From Anarhynchus alexandrinus (Eukaryota > Chordata > Aves > Charadriiformes > Charadriidae), in contig VUYV01000008.1 in NCBI GenBank assembly GCA_008711295.1, forward strand, positions 424,823 to 488,822: 64,000 nucleotides of DNA, in the 5' to 3' direction. How positions within the stretch are numbered: the stretch's first letter is position 1; each line of letters begins with the position of its first letter. This document shows positions 1 to 13,093 of the stretch, in pieces. The position numbers and the translations under genes are program-made. The notes beneath the pieces were generated by a model. The model ran no database searches. It had not been told where the DNA came from and saw only the letters and a program-made list of their open reading frames with translations.

Positions 1-289
1 TCCGATCTCCCCGCTCCTCCGCCTCCTTTCCACGAAAAAAACTTTCTCAACTTTGATGAACTTTCGGGTTTCGACTTTTCTTAAAGGGCCCGTCGGCTCC
101 TCCGCCCCGCGGCGGGGCCGGGCTGCTCCTTCCCGGGCATCCCCGGGGCGGGGGAGGGACCGGGGCTGAACCCCGTGGGGTTCCGAGTGCCCCCCGATTG
201 CGGCCCCGCAGCTCTGGGACGGCGGCTCTGTAACCCACCCCCCGATGAAAGCCCCGAGCCCCAGGAACTGCAGCCCCAGGAGCTCAGGA
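1..289. other. GC-rich intergenic sequence at the window edge
   Basis: GC-rich sequence with scattered CpGs and C-runs, leading into the minisatellite that follows. Frames in both directions are open only by virtue of the base composition. I see no splice sites, promoter motif or protein similarity here. It could be the border of a CpG island belonging to something left of the window, but this cannot be judged from the bases present. Confidence 0.4.
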
Positions 290-680
290 CGTGCATCCTG
301 TAACCCCGGGACAGCAGCTCCATATCCCCCAGGACAGTGGTCCTGTGAGCCTGCAACAGCAGCCCCACATCCTCCAGGATAGTGGCACTATAAGCCTGGG
401 ACAGTGGCCCCACAACCCCCAGGACAGTAGCCCTATGTGCCCGGGACAGTGGCCCCACATCCCCCAAGACAGTGGCCCTATGAGCCTGGGACAGTGGCCC
501 TATGTGCCCAGGACAGTGGCCCCATATCCCCTGGGACAGCAGCCCTATAGGTCTGGGACAGTGGCCTCATATTCCCCAGGACAGCGGCCCTGTGAGCCTG
601 GGACAGTGGCCCCATATCCCCCGGGACAGCAGCCCCACATCCCCCAGGACAGTGGCCCTGAGACCCCATGAGAGCAGCCC
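290..680. repeat. Minisatellite, degenerate ~22-24 bp unit
   Basis: About sixteen imperfect head-to-tail copies of a 22-24 bp unit built around GGACAGTGGCCCC followed by a variable ATATCCCC or TGAGCCT tail. Related decayed units continue to about 760. The repeat lacks stops in several frames, giving repetitive Gly-Gln-Trp-Pro-rich reading frames on the plus strand and Gly/Leu/Ser-rich ones on the minus strand. These are products of the repeat, not evidence of a gene. Subtelomeric and GC-rich regions of bird microchromosomes commonly carry such arrays. Confidence 0.8.
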
Positions 681-760
681 CAAATCCCCCACAGCAGTGT
701 CCCCCCAGTTCCCTGAGGACAGCAGCCCTGTTCCTCCTGCCAGAGCAGCCCCGTGTCCCC

Positions 761-3700
761 ACAGACAGCCGGGGTGGCCTGAGAGGAGGAGCAGGGTTGA
801 GGCATGTCCATCTTCTTGCCCTTCTCCCTGCCCGCACCAGTGCCTAACCAATCTCATCCCAACGAAGGTGGCAGGTTGGCGAGGGTCGGAGCCAGGCTCT
901 GGCAGGGTTCCCTGCTCTCCAATGCGGCGGTGTGCCCAGAGACCAGCCCGACCCGTTCCCACCTCCACTATGGCAGCTGGAGAGGATGAGGAGGGTCTTG
1001 CCTTCTTCCAGGCTTTCATGCGAAAAGGGCAGCCCATGGTTGGGGATGCGATGCAGGGGCAGAAAACAGGATATGGGGCTCATCCCTGCATGCAGCATCC
1101 CACAGTCTGGTCCCTCTGCGAGGCAAGTGTGTAAAACCCCAACGGTTTGAGGTCAACCTGCCAAGTGGGGGATGTTCAGGGATCTCAGCCCTATTAGCAT
1201 AACCAGCATTGCTTGTACCCAGACCTCGCGGCTTCCTCAGCTCCGAGGCTGGGTGAAAGCAAGGGGAAACATCAGCCCTACCCTGTCCCGGTGGTCCCAC
1301 AGTTCCCCACCTCGAGCTGCAAAAGCAACGCATGCTCCCAGTCCTCGGCTCGCTGGGGTTAGCCCTGGTTGGAGATGCTCTAACGCACCCATGTCCCAAC
1401 TGCTCTGGATGTCACTTCAACATCAAACTGAGCCCGTGACCGGCTCTGAGCCACTGTTGGGTTCCAGCAGTAGCTCAGGGACAATGTGTTGCTCAGGTGC
1501 GTGTTGTGAAGAGGTGTGAGCGGGGCTGGGGGCCATCACAGCTGCTTCCTCTGCTGACACCTGGGTTTACTGCCCTGTTCACCACCACCCCCCGGCCCCC
1601 CAGTTTGCTTTGCCACCTGGTTATGCAGAGGCTCCCCATGAAAATTTAACCCCCAACTCAGCCGTCCCCATGCACAAGCCTCTTCCAGCGCAACCCAAAG
1701 AGCTCTGGGTCCAGCAACGGAGGGGAGAAGGTGGTTCCTACAGTCAAGCAAGTGCCTGCGAGGCCGTGTGGTTTCATCACAGGAGGTGTGTTGGAGGGGA
1801 GGAAACGTGCACCGTCCTCCCGGGAGCATTGGCTTAGCATTTCCTCGCTTTCTAGGTTAGGGCTTTTAGCAGCAGCAGCAGCAGCTGTTCACATGCGGTA
1901 CAGTGGATTTGCGTCTTGAGTCCTCGCGCAGACAGCAGCAAAGCAACAATTCCTTTTTTTAAGGCTGCATAACGAGCCACTAAGCTAGAGAGCCCCATCC
2001 CTGCTGGGTCCCGCGGGAAGCAGGGGGAAAAACCCTCACTTTTTAATTAAAACCACCCAATTTGCTTATTTACAGTGTTGTCCGACAAGGTGCTTTTTTG
2101 GAGACCTTTCCCACGGAGAATACACCCAGCCCTGCCAAACCCCTGTGAGAGCCCCCCAATCCACCCGCGGCGCTCGGCACATCCTCGGCAGAGCGAGGGC
2201 TTTCTCCAGTCCTCGGTGACACTGCGCTTCACCATAACTTCACCCCCAACACGCGGCCACGCGGGAATAACTCCCAAAAATAACGTGGCCTGCTGTGCCA
2301 AAAAGACTCGGAGCAAGCCCGCCCTGATGAAGACCAGGAATATTTGCTTCCTGTACTAATTAAGCAAAAAAACCCAAAAAGCTCCTCGTGGAGCTTTCTC
2401 GGTGTTTAGGGGTTTGTTTCTTTTTTAACTTTCTACAGACGTGGGGTCTGCAGAGCCGGGGCAAAAATGAAGGCAGCAGGCCCACCGCCTCGCTGCCAGA
2501 CTGATGGTTCCTGTGGTTCATTTTGTAGGCAAGTTTATCGCGTTGCTGTCAGGCATCCTGCCTGCACGCCCACCCCTTGGAGCTGTATGCGGTGGCAGCA
2601 GCCCTATGTCCCAGCATCTCGTGGCTCCCAAGTCCCTTTGATGTCCCCATAAACATCCCACCCGGGCAGCCTCTCCCCTCCCAAAGCACTGCGGTGAAGC
2701 AGCATGTGCTTCAGCACATGGAACCCTTGATGGTCCAACCAACCGCACAAGGAGGAGATGTTTCCTGCCCCCAGGAGCTTACAACGGTGGACAAAAGGTG
2801 GGTCGAGTGAAGCAGTCACTGCTACCAGGTGAGCCAGTCCACCAGCAAATTATGATGCCTCTGCCATGGTTTTGTCTGAGGATTTTTCCTTTGGGTGATT
2901 CTCCACTTCCATGGGGAGATGCTCAGCTTTAATGGTGTGATCTGAGACCACATCAGCTGAAGCAGTGCAGGACCAAGGTGACGCTCTGGTTTGGACCATG
3001 CTTATCCACATTTCACAGCAATGTATTTCTACACCAACACTTTTCACCCTGAGGCATCTGCCACCACACAGCAGCTACCTCTGCAGTCTGGCCAAGGTCT
3101 GCATCAGAGGCCCTGTCCTTGACATACCATGTCCGCAGAGATGCTCTGGTTAGAAGAGCAGAGGTGACGCTGTGAGTACCCAGCCTGCACCCACCAACCC
3201 CTCCCACATGGGTTCCTGATCAGGGTGGGCGAGCTGGCAGTGAAGCCAGATCCACACTGACGAAAAACGCCAAAGTGAGACCAAAAAGTTATTCTTACGC
3301 CCAGAACCGCAGTCTCCTGCAGTCATTTGAACATGCACTTCACTCGCAGTGTTGTAACCTCACGTGCAGCAAGAATGGGGCAACTCAGCAGCGATGCCCA
3401 CCTAAAGCCAACTGTGATGCCCCAAGCACGTGGCAGGGCTCAGAAAGCAGCTTGCTGGGGAGACCTCCAGGCCATGAGCCCCCACCAGGTCACTGCTGGC
3501 TGGAAAGCAGCTTCTTCATCTCCAGAGCAACTTTCAGCATGTCCTCAGCTGCCCTGCTACAGTATCCTGTGCCAGCAGCTCCAACCACCCTGTTCTGCCT
3601 GTATATGATGGGAACTGCAGTGTCCCACCAAGAAAAGGCAGCAAAAGCTGCGAGGTGCTCACAACCATCAAGCAGGTCCCGGGGAGAGGGTTCCTTAAGT

Positions 3701-4724
3701 CCTTGAGATAGAAACAGATTGTCACCAGCTGAGAAACCAAGGTGGGACTTGAAACAACAACCACCTGTAGACAATCCAGTGTCTGTACACACCGTTTCTC
3801 AGCTGAACATTTTCCAAGGGCTCTTTCTCACCCTCGAACAAGCAGGTCACTGGCGCAGGAGATGGGATACCCCGGCGTGCGGTCCAGCTGCCTGGAGGCT
3901 GGTTACAGGTAATAATAGAGGGGCACCTCTCTCCATCTGGGCTACTGTGTCCTGTATCTGCTACCCATTCATTTTGTGATCCTGGCACCTGTTCATCTAC
4001 CTGTAGAGAGGCAACAAATTTCATTTTGGGGATCATGGGGCTTGTCATTTGGGGTACTTTGGGTCCCTGCTACCCCCAAGCCCATTGCAGGCTGTGCCCC
4101 GCTTTGGATGAGGTGCTGCGTTGTTTTGCTGTTCCTCACCACTTATTTGGGACAACAGCTGAGCCTTGGTGCTTTTCCCAGGGCAGAGAGGACGTTTCCG
4201 TGCCACTTCCAACGTGTTTGAGGTAGGATGAAGGGAGGATTTCCTCCGCTCAGCACTGGCGCCAACTTCTCCTCCTCCTGTCCTTGCCCGGGAGGCCCCA
4301 CATCTCCCCGGACCATGCCAGCTAGCACTGCTCTGCTGCTCTCCTCCATCCTGCCCCGGAGATGCCCCTGTACACCCCTCCGTCCATCCCAGCTGCTCTT
4401 GTCTCATGCCCTTCGTCTTTCTGGTTAATTATTCTTGGACTGGGATTTGCAACACCAGCTGGAAAGAGGACACTAACCATGGGGTGTGGAGAACCCCTGA
4501 TTTCCAAGCAAGCAGTGCGGACCAGCCGACCCCACTGTGCCACGGGGCTGGCTGACACGGCTGTGGTGAGTGACGTAAGGTGGGTGCTGGTGCCACCCAA
4601 GACTCTTTACAGGACCTCAGATGAGTTCTCAGGGAGCTTTCTGGCCACGGGCAGGAGGAGGCTTTAGGGCTGAGACTCTGGTTTTGGTATGGATCAGCAT
4701 CCAAACATCTGGAGATTTGTTATA
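761..4724. other. Intergenic DNA, no gene recognised
   Basis: Mixed-composition non-coding DNA. Reading frames of 60-140 codons occur on both strands but none resembles a known protein or is bordered by convincing paired splice sites. A short CAG/GCA run lies near 1,867-1,885 (four to five triplets). No RNA gene, CpG island or known transposon was recognised. Confidence 0.5.
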
Positions 4725-5040
4725 GCATCACACAGTGATTGTGGGAGGGGAACTCTGGAGTCTCCCATCCAACAGCCCACAGGACTGTCACCAGCACTCG
4801 ACTAGGTTGGTCCTAGCTTGAAAACCCCCAAGGATGGAGAAACCCTACCTTTCCAGGTGTCCACCCCAGGGAAGAAGTCTTCCTGGACCATCCTGCAGGG
4901 AAGAAGTCTTCCCTAACACCCAACCTGACCACCATCTGTGGCTGTTGCCCCACGTTATATCATCTGTCGCTATCAAAGAAAGGGATGGCTCCACCATCTT
5001 TGTAACTACCCCTCTGGGAGTTGTAAGCTGCTAATAGACC
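4725..5040 (-). mobile_element. CR1 LINE fragment, 3' end, minus orientation
   Basis: The stretch reads as the antisense of a CR1 3' region. It begins after about 4,725 with a decayed block around GGGAGGGGAACTCTGGAG, then a CCAACAGCCCACAGGA block, an AAGGATGGAGAAACC block, the usual 'TTCCAGGTGTCCACCCC' type segment and a GGAAGAAGTCTTCC segment present twice. CR1 is the dominant non-LTR retrotransposon of birds and reptiles; most copies are 5'-truncated, as this one is. No reverse-transcriptase reading frame is present, so it is a dead fragment. The boundaries are approximate because the copy is diverged. Confidence 0.75.
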
Positions 5041-8000
5041 CCTTTCAACCTCCTTTTGGCCCAACTAACCCAACCCAGCTCCTTGGTGACCCTTCACTGG
5101 TCCCTTCTGTGGTTGCTCCGCCTCCCAGTCCCCATCTCTGCCCAACGCAGAGCCTACCCAGCCATTCCTCCTGGCCCCACGACCTCCTTTGGCCCATCTG
5201 TCCCCAAACAGCGGGCATGGCACTTGGCCAAGGCCATGCCAAAGAGCAGCTCCCAACCTCCTCCATGCATTGGATCAAATGCCATGTGGCTACACCAGTC
5301 TGAACACCACAAAGGTTCAGGTGGCAGAGGGCCGCTCCTCCCCACTCAAACCATTCAGATTCCTGCTGGTCCCAGTTCTTCTGCTGTATTTAACCATGAT
5401 AGCTGCAGGACCCATCACTCCTCCTGGGAGAAGGGATAGGTAGCCCTGGGGCACGGGCACACCAAGTGCAGTTAGAGGCAAGGTCATCGTAAGAGGTGTG
5501 AGGACTCTGGAGCAACAGCAGGATGCTCAAAGGGCAGCAGGTCACCCCATGTAATGGTCAGAGCAAACCCTTGGGGTGTCCTCTCTGTGCCCCAAATCAA
5601 TCAGGTCAGCGAGGCACTGCCAGCCCCTTCCCCCTCCAAAACCCGCGACATCCCCAGGATTGATTTAGTAACACCGCTAAAGGGCAGAGGATGAAAGTTG
5701 TGGCAGAAAAATTGGCACTGGAGGACTGCTGATATTTGGGTACCAAATGATGGGGTGCAAATCCTGGGGCTATTTCGGGTGGCCCAGTGGGTGCTGGGCA
5801 GAGACGAGGAGCAGAGAAACGGCAGGGCTCATCCAACATCACATGCCTGGAGTAGCTGCTTTGAGGACGGCGGTGAGCGCTTTCAAACTTTAATTCCTTT
5901 CCGTACGTCACCGCTCGTCTTCTCCAGCTCTGCCTTCCCCCAGGAGGACGAGCTGAAGCTAACCAAGAAAGACAAGGGCTTGGAGGTGCGCGCAAATGTT
6001 TGCTCAGACGCATCAGATCACTGCAAAGCTGCTTTTATGGGCATTTCGGAGCAGCTGCTGGCAGCGCCGCCGGAGCTGAGCTCCGAGGACGCTCGCCGCA
6101 CCCCGTGACGTGAACCCACCAAGTGGGCTTCAGACCAAAAAGGGGCGAGGAGAGCTTGTGTTTACAAAATTTGAATTAAAAAAAAAAAAATGCCGCCAAA
6201 CAGAAAAGTCCGTTTGGAGCCAGGAGCGGGAACAATAAACCCAAACGCTTTCCTCTGATGGGTTGCAGATGCAGCATGCCGGCAATCTCCCGCTGGAAAA
6301 AGCCCTGCTGCATGGAGGGCTTTTGCCGTTTATTCACCTAGGAAATGAAGACAGTGCTTTGGTCTGTCCCGAAATTCTTCAGTTTTTTGCTTTGTAGATG
6401 AAATATGGAGATAAAAAGGGCAGCGGCTCTGTCTGGCTTGCGCAGTGCTTAAACGACATACTTTTATCTCTTTAGTTTCATAATTAATGTGTCGTTTGCA
6501 CTGTCCGGGCATATTAACTATGGGGGAACAAACCAGTGGGAATCTTTTATATGGGTATTTGTTAGAGGCCCCAGAGGTAGCCCAACCCCATGCGTGGGGT
6601 GGTCGCAAGCACTTGTCCTGCACTGAACTGCTGCCCAAGGGACATCGATAGGTGGCCCTTAACGGAGACAGAAACCCGGCTTTGGCAAGCATGGGGTGAG
6701 GGCTGTCTCAGCACCAGGTCCATGTGATGTGCCCAGACCTTGCAGACTCATTTGAGCACCAGGGTTCTCCCTCCATGTCCATCTCTGTAACTCCTTCCAC
6801 CATGAATGATGGTGGAAGAGAGAGGAGAGCAGCTGAAGCCACCACGGTGCTCTTGGGGGCCAAAATTCGCCCCATATTGCATACCCATCACCGATGATGA
6901 GCATGATGCCTCATCCACAGAGGAGCTGGGAGCCGCCCGGCTTGCTGAGGTCCCACACGGGCCATAACGGAGGAACTTCTGCAGTTGGATCTGCCCCTCC
7001 TCGTTTGAAGTGCCGCGGGAGCTGCCGCACTTCCCCCAGCCCCACTATCGCTGCCTCCATCAGCAAGCGCAGCTCTGCTTCGGTATCTGGCACTCAGCAC
7101 CGACAAAGTGGCACCGACAGTCTCCAGATCCATCCCGGCGGCAGGGAAAAGGCACAGTGCCCTGCGGCAAGCCCTTGCCGGGCCAAATCCTGCCCCTTCC
7201 CACCCTCTGCGGTTGTTTGTGGGTTTGGCACCCACGTGGGTGGCTGGAGCAGCAGGGATGGGACATGACGTGACCCTGGGCATTGAGAGAGGATCGGCAT
7301 CACCAGTGTCCTGAACCCTCATGTGTTGTCCTACCCCAGGACCTCTGGGCATCAGCAAACCCAGGTTGGCTGAGCCAGGATCTCTCTCTGTCCTCAGCCA
7401 GATGCTACCAAGCGGAGGGGCCATGACCCATCCTGCTCAGCAGACCCACCTCTGACCACCAAGATGGCCTCTCCAGACCAGATCTCTTCATCCTCTGTTA
7501 AATTATCTTTATACCTAACTAACAGACATTATGGAGGGCAGAACTGCTCCCAAACTTCACCATTAAGCATCTAGACAGTCAAGAAGGGCCACCTTTGTAA
7601 CGGAGGAGGTGGGCAGCTTTGAGCACTGCCCCATGATATGTTCCCTGGTCATCACAGAAAGCATTACCCAAACTCTCCCAAGAGGAAAGGCATCCCATTT
7701 TCATGAAGGTTATTAGTGTCCAGCCCTTCTACACACTGGAGACCTTGTCAAATAAAACAAAAGAACTTGTTGTGCAGGAATCCTTGGCAACACAACCAAC
7801 ATATGCATGACCTTCCGACTTGGAAAACAGATGGCCAAAAACCCAAGCGAGCAGTCCCACTGCACGTGGCATGGCTCAGCTCCCCTGCCACTGCGGCTGC
7901 TGGCGACCAGCCATGATGCACCGAGGTTCCCAAAGCCTGACGGAGCAAACCAGTGAGCCAGAGGGGATGTGAGGGACGAGCACCACTCCAGCCTGGATGT

Positions 8001-10799
8001 GGCACTTTCTCTGTGGCACCCACAAGCCTGGAAAAGCCCTTTATCAGCTCATTTATCACGTCCTTCTCCAGGTCCCTCCCTGCTCCCATGGGCTCTCCTT
8101 GGCCAGCCCTCTGCACCTCCACCCCAGGGGTATGTGTCCATTGGTGGCTTCAAGGTTTGGGAAGAAGTGTCCTTGCAGCCTCCTTTCTCCTCCCCGCTGT
8201 TCTCCAGGCCCACATAAAGCCCTGCTGCACTGAGTACCATGGAGACACCTCCATACTCAGACCCTGTGTGATCACGGGGGAGATCCCAGCCCACCAAGGG
8301 TGGCGTGGAGGAGACCTCCTGCTGACTCCAGCCTCCCACTTCCCCTGGTCAAGGAGGACCCATGCCCTCCTCCTGGAGATGACACTTCCCAGCCAAGGGT
8401 GCAACCTGCTCTGTAAAAAACGCCATGCCGTGGTGGCCAGCGCTTTGAGGGCTGCTCCTCAGTCATGTGGATAACGAGAGGGATTAGCACATCAGGGGAG
8501 GATGAGGGGTAAATGAAGCGACGTCATGCAAGAGGCCACTCCATCCATCCTGCTTGTCTTTGGGTGGAGAAGGGAAGGCAGAGGACAGCGCTAGTGGCCA
8601 GGCCAGATCCAGAAGCACGGCTCCATGGTCGCTCCTGTCCTCCTGGAGCTGGGGGTACGAAAGCCAATGCGCCACCGCATCACCCTTCCCGGTGCTGTCC
8701 CCACACAGGGGATGCTCAGCCAGGCAAATCCAAGGAGCCTCCATGACCTGTGGGTTTTTTGAGGGCTCCTTGGCTTGGCCAGAGCCCGGGGGTCCCAACA
8801 GGCACAGCGAATGGCCCATCCCCAGTGCACCCCAGGTCTCACCCCTCGGAGTTTCGAGCCTTGGCAGCAAACCAAAGCGATATATCTTCCCAATTCTCAG
8901 TCCCAGAAACGCCAGACTTGTTTAAACTGGACTGTTTAGATGAATTCGTGTATGTTGGTATGCTGGACACCCAGCATGAAAGACTTCAGCTCACGATTAA
9001 AGTTTGGCAAAGCCCTAAAACCACAGAAAACAAAGAGTTTTATCATGGGAAGCACTGGTCCCTGGGACAAGCTATAATTACTTCTGTTCTGCTTCAACCA
9101 CAGCGCGTAAACACTGAGGACGAGACGCAGCAAGGGCCGATTTTCCAGAGCCGGCTGCTGCCGATTGCTTCGGTGGACAGGATGGGAGGCGACGTGCTGC
9201 AGAGCAAAGCGCCCGTGTGCCCGCAACCAACATACCGGGCTCACACCTGCAGTCTTGGCATTTCCCCCTCAAAATCCCAAACTCTTGCAAAACACCCGTT
9301 GCATCACTGACCATCGCCAGCACTGACTTCCCAGGAAAAATGCATTTTCGGGAGGGGAACACCACCTGGAAAATTCCAGCCTTGGTGGGGAATGACAAGC
9401 AAGGGTCTGTGATAGAAACTGTTTTGCAACCTTAATTATTTTACCCCAAATGCCAGCAGCCCAGGCAGCGCCTTGCTCGCCCCGTAATCTCATTAGTCTC
9501 CTTGGGAACGCCTGCCCCACCAGAGCCCCTCTTGCCCTCTTATCACTCCCTGTGTACGCCCGCACACCCCCTCCAGGCACCGAAAAGAGCTCCCCGTGAA
9601 ACTCGGGGGGTCTGGCAAGCCCCCCATGCGCGCACCCTGCCAGGCAGGTCCTGGGAATGCCTGATTTATAGTCTTATGCCTCGTTGTGTTTACGCCAGGC
9701 GAGTTATTTAAAACAAGGAGAGCAAGAGGAGCCCGGGTTTTGTTTAAAAGTCCAGCGAGGAGATTTGCCTTAAATAGTCAAGAGCTGAGATTGGAGGGGA
9801 GGCCGCCCAGCAGCCTGGACCTCCAGGGTGGGAGCGGAGCTGGCACCCGCGGGGGGAGCTGGCTGGCTGGAGGAGAGGTGGGCAGGAGTCTCCCGATGAA
9901 CCCTGGGGAGTTAAACCACCCTGCGGGATCGCTCGCAGCCCTGGCTTTGCGCGGCCTCTGGCACCAGAGACACAGTTCACCTCCACGACACTGAACATGT
10001 GAAACAGCAGCCTCAGGAGAAACGGTGCTCGTCCTCGCGAGCCAGCGTTCACTCTGAACCCTAATGATGGCAATCCAATAAGTGGCTCCACGGCCAGCAT
10101 TGGTGCAGCCACCCCAAAGGAAGCCACCCGCAGCCTGGCACAGCCCCAGCTATGACCCCTCCAAGCAGCCTCCCCCCTTCCAGTCCTTAAGGTCTCCTCC
10201 TCAGGGGCAAGGCTAAACGTGAAGCCACGCTGATGGAAGAGCATCCTACAGGGGGATGACACGAGCTTGGTTTGCTCGGTGCTGAGCACAGATCTGATTG
10301 CTCTCTATAAATACATCCGGGGTCAACATCAGGGACGGGGAAGAGCTATTTAAACTCAAGGGGGGGACGCTGGCAAAAACAAAAGGCTATATATAAACTT
10401 TCCATGAGCAACGCCAGGCTGGAGGGAAGGTTTTAACTCCTGGAGCAGGGAGGTGGAGGAAGAGCCCCCCAAGAAGTGGGGTGAGGCACTGGGATGGGGC
10501 CAGACACATTTCTCCGTGCCCCCAGGGTGGGCAACCCCAGTGTACCCCCCATCTCCCATCCCCAAATCTAGCATGATCAGCGGCAGGGGGGGCTGGCGAC
10601 CAGCCTTGGCACAGCAGCAAGAGCTCCCAACCCTGCTCTGGGCAGGACAGCAAGGGGCAAGAAGCTCTTCAGATATTTTTCCACTTTCTTGACTTATTTG
10701 GTCAAAATTGCTTATGAATTAATCAGAATAATGAGTAACTTGGGTGCCTCGAAGCACTCAGCAGCAACGGTCGACCGCTGAAAGGCAAAGCTGTCATGC
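5041..10799. other. Intergenic DNA with AT-rich islands
   Basis: No gene recognised. GC-rich DNA is interrupted by AT-rich, less repetitive islands near 5,880-6,560, 8,870-9,110, 9,660-9,780 and 10,660-10,745. In the first, a CRE-like TACGTCA lies at about 5,904. Within 8,750-9,310 a plus-strand frame of 186 codons has a non-repetitive, protein-like composition, but it matches nothing I know and has no convincing exon borders. Confidence 0.4.
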
Positions 10800-11060
10800 A
10801 AAGCCTGGCACCCTCTGCTAAGCCCTGCCTCGCCGCGGGTGCCTGTGCCCCCAGTAATCCCCTCTCCTCCTGCTCATCCCTGCACCCCTGTGAGGTCCTG
10901 CACCCACCGGCAGTGTGTGCAGTGTCCGCTAATCCCTCATCCTTGCAATTTTTACCCATCCCTGCAACCTCGGTGATCCCTGCACCTCCTGCATGTCCTG
11001 CTAATCCCCACACCCGACCTCTCTGCTAAGCGCTGCACCCACCACCCCACTGCACCCAAA
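10800..11060. repeat. Degenerate C-rich minisatellite
   Basis: About a dozen decayed copies of a roughly 14-25 bp motif built on GCTAATCCCTGCACC, such as TGCTAATCCC, CGCTAATCCC and GGTGATCCCTGCACC. The copies vary in length, so this is an old, drifting tandem array. No open frame of note follows from it. Confidence 0.55.
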
Positions 11061-13090
11061 CCCACCCCCAGCAGCACCCAGTGGGCCAGGCAGAGCTGCC
11101 CCCACCCACTCCTGGTGTCCCCTTTGGGTCCATCTGAAGGGTCCCAAGCTTTGAATGACGATAGTTGCTCATGGGAATGGAACGGGCAACAAATCTTGCA
11201 TTTGGGAGGTGTTACGGAGACAGTGGGGAGAACAGGAGGAGAAGGGGGCTGAGTGGTGGGGCAGGCTGGTGCCACGGCCCTGGGGAGCAGGCAGCCTTGT
11301 GGGACACCAACCTGCCTTTTTTTGCGGCTTATGTCAGAGGCATCCGAGTCCAGGACATCACCAGAACAGAGGTACCATTCACAGGGCAAGGGATGAAATA
11401 TTCAGAGAGGTTTAGAGCAATTCGGTGTCTCCCGCGGAACACGCTGATGAATTTTTCAGAGGAACAGGCACCCAAAGGAGGTCGGGAGCCAGCTGAGTGC
11501 TTCGCCAAACAGCCACCCGGTAACGGCAGCAGTCGCGGTGCGGTCTGGCAGGGATGCTGCTAGGGGACATCATGCCATGTGGGCGGAGACGCCCAACAGA
11601 GCAGAGCTCTGGGACAGCCTGAAAACAGCCGGTTGGGGCAGTAACCAAGGAGGACACCTCTCCTGGAGGTGTCTGGTGTCTTCCCACTCTGCTTCCAGTG
11701 ATGTGACAGCAGCAAGGGCTTGTTCCCATACACATCTACTCATCCATCACCCGTCCTACATCACTTCAGAGTTACTTCCCAGCAAACATCAAGACAGACC
11801 CCATCTTCCCAGTCCCTCCCATTTAACCCCATCTCTCTTATCCCCTCCAAGCAGCATGGTGGCCATGCTCCTATGCTGTCACCTCACGTTTTGGGCTCGC
11901 TGTGGGGGGAAAGGTGACAGTGTTTGGTACAGAGGACATGCACGCCATCATGGGAAACCCCTCTCCTGGCACCAGCCCATGACAATCCAGTCCTTTCTAG
12001 GCTGTAAGAGGAGGAAGCCAACCACAGAGATGGTGAAGTATGGGCTCTACCGTGAGGCCCAAAAACATTTGGCACCATAAATTAAAACAGAGCTTCCCCC
12101 GTCTGCCATGCTCCCAAATCCCCTAAGCCGCAGCCTCGATAGCAGCCCCACCAGCGCTGGCGTTGCAACGACCAGGGAAGTGTGCGGAGTCACGTCCCGG
12201 GTGAAAAGTTCAGGTCCAAAGTGGGGGAGCCTCGGGGGCAGAGTAAAGGCTGCGAGGTTTGAGATGCAACACCCAGGGATGCGCTGGCACCCTGCTGTCC
12301 CCAATCCGGACATGTGCCCTCTTCGCTCCCAAAGAAGCCAGCGCAGGGCAGGACCCTCTGTGTGCTGGGAAGGGGTTTTAATTCCTGCTACCTCCCCCGG
12401 GTATGGTAACGGTGGGTCTAGGAGATGGTTGAGCAGGGATGTGGCCAGCTGATGGGAAAGTTTTGGGATAGCAGGAGGGAAGGCAGCACAGCTGTTGGCG
12501 CTGCCGCTGTGGGCTGAGCCGGCGCTGAGGTCGCATTCCCCAGGGACAGATAAAAGCTACCGTAAAAGGGGAGACCTGTCACTCGGGCTGGCCTGGCTTG
12601 TCTCAGCACAGCCGGGAGAGCGGAGAAGCACTCAGCGAGCGGGTGCCATCGCAGCTCCGGTGGCTGGGGGCCACCTTATCGGCAACATGCTGCAGCCCTT
12701 GGCGCTCGCTGAGCAATGCCAGGGAAGGCACGGACCCACCAGGACACCTCTGAGCTGCTTCAGCCCCGTCCCCCCTGTGATGGCAACCTGCAGCTGCACG
12801 CCCGGCTGGAGCCGTCACATCCCATCAGGCTCTGCCGGCTGCTGAGCCCCGACTCCTCACGCCGTCCCCCCCACCACTGCGGCCCTTCAGTGGGAAGCCG
12901 GGCTGGCTCACGGGGGAGCCCAGAGTTTCCGGGGTACAGACCATTCCAGGCTCCCTCCATCTCCCTCGGGTGCACGAGGGAGTGGGGATCCCAGGCCAAG
13001 GGAAGGCAGGAGAGAGCAGCCCCCTCCCAAAGAGCAAGAAAGGTGACCCCAAGGCGCTGCCAGCGCGGAGTGGGGGCCCAGCAGGAGCTG
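11061..13090. other. Intergenic DNA, no gene recognised
   Basis: Non-coding GC-rich DNA. Near 12,276 the plus strand reads Met-Arg-Trp-His-Pro after a possible splice acceptor, faintly like the last exon of RBPMS2, but the rest does not fit that protein. Nothing else was recognised. Confidence 0.4.
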
Positions 13091-13093
13091 CCG

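Noticed and set aside
12276..12310. A last exon of RBPMS2 (Met-Arg-Trp-His-Pro after a possible acceptor)
   Set aside because: Only the first few residues resemble it; the following sequence lacks the Gln-Gln-Gly-Trp-Lys..Gln-Phe-Cys ending and no other exon is nearby.
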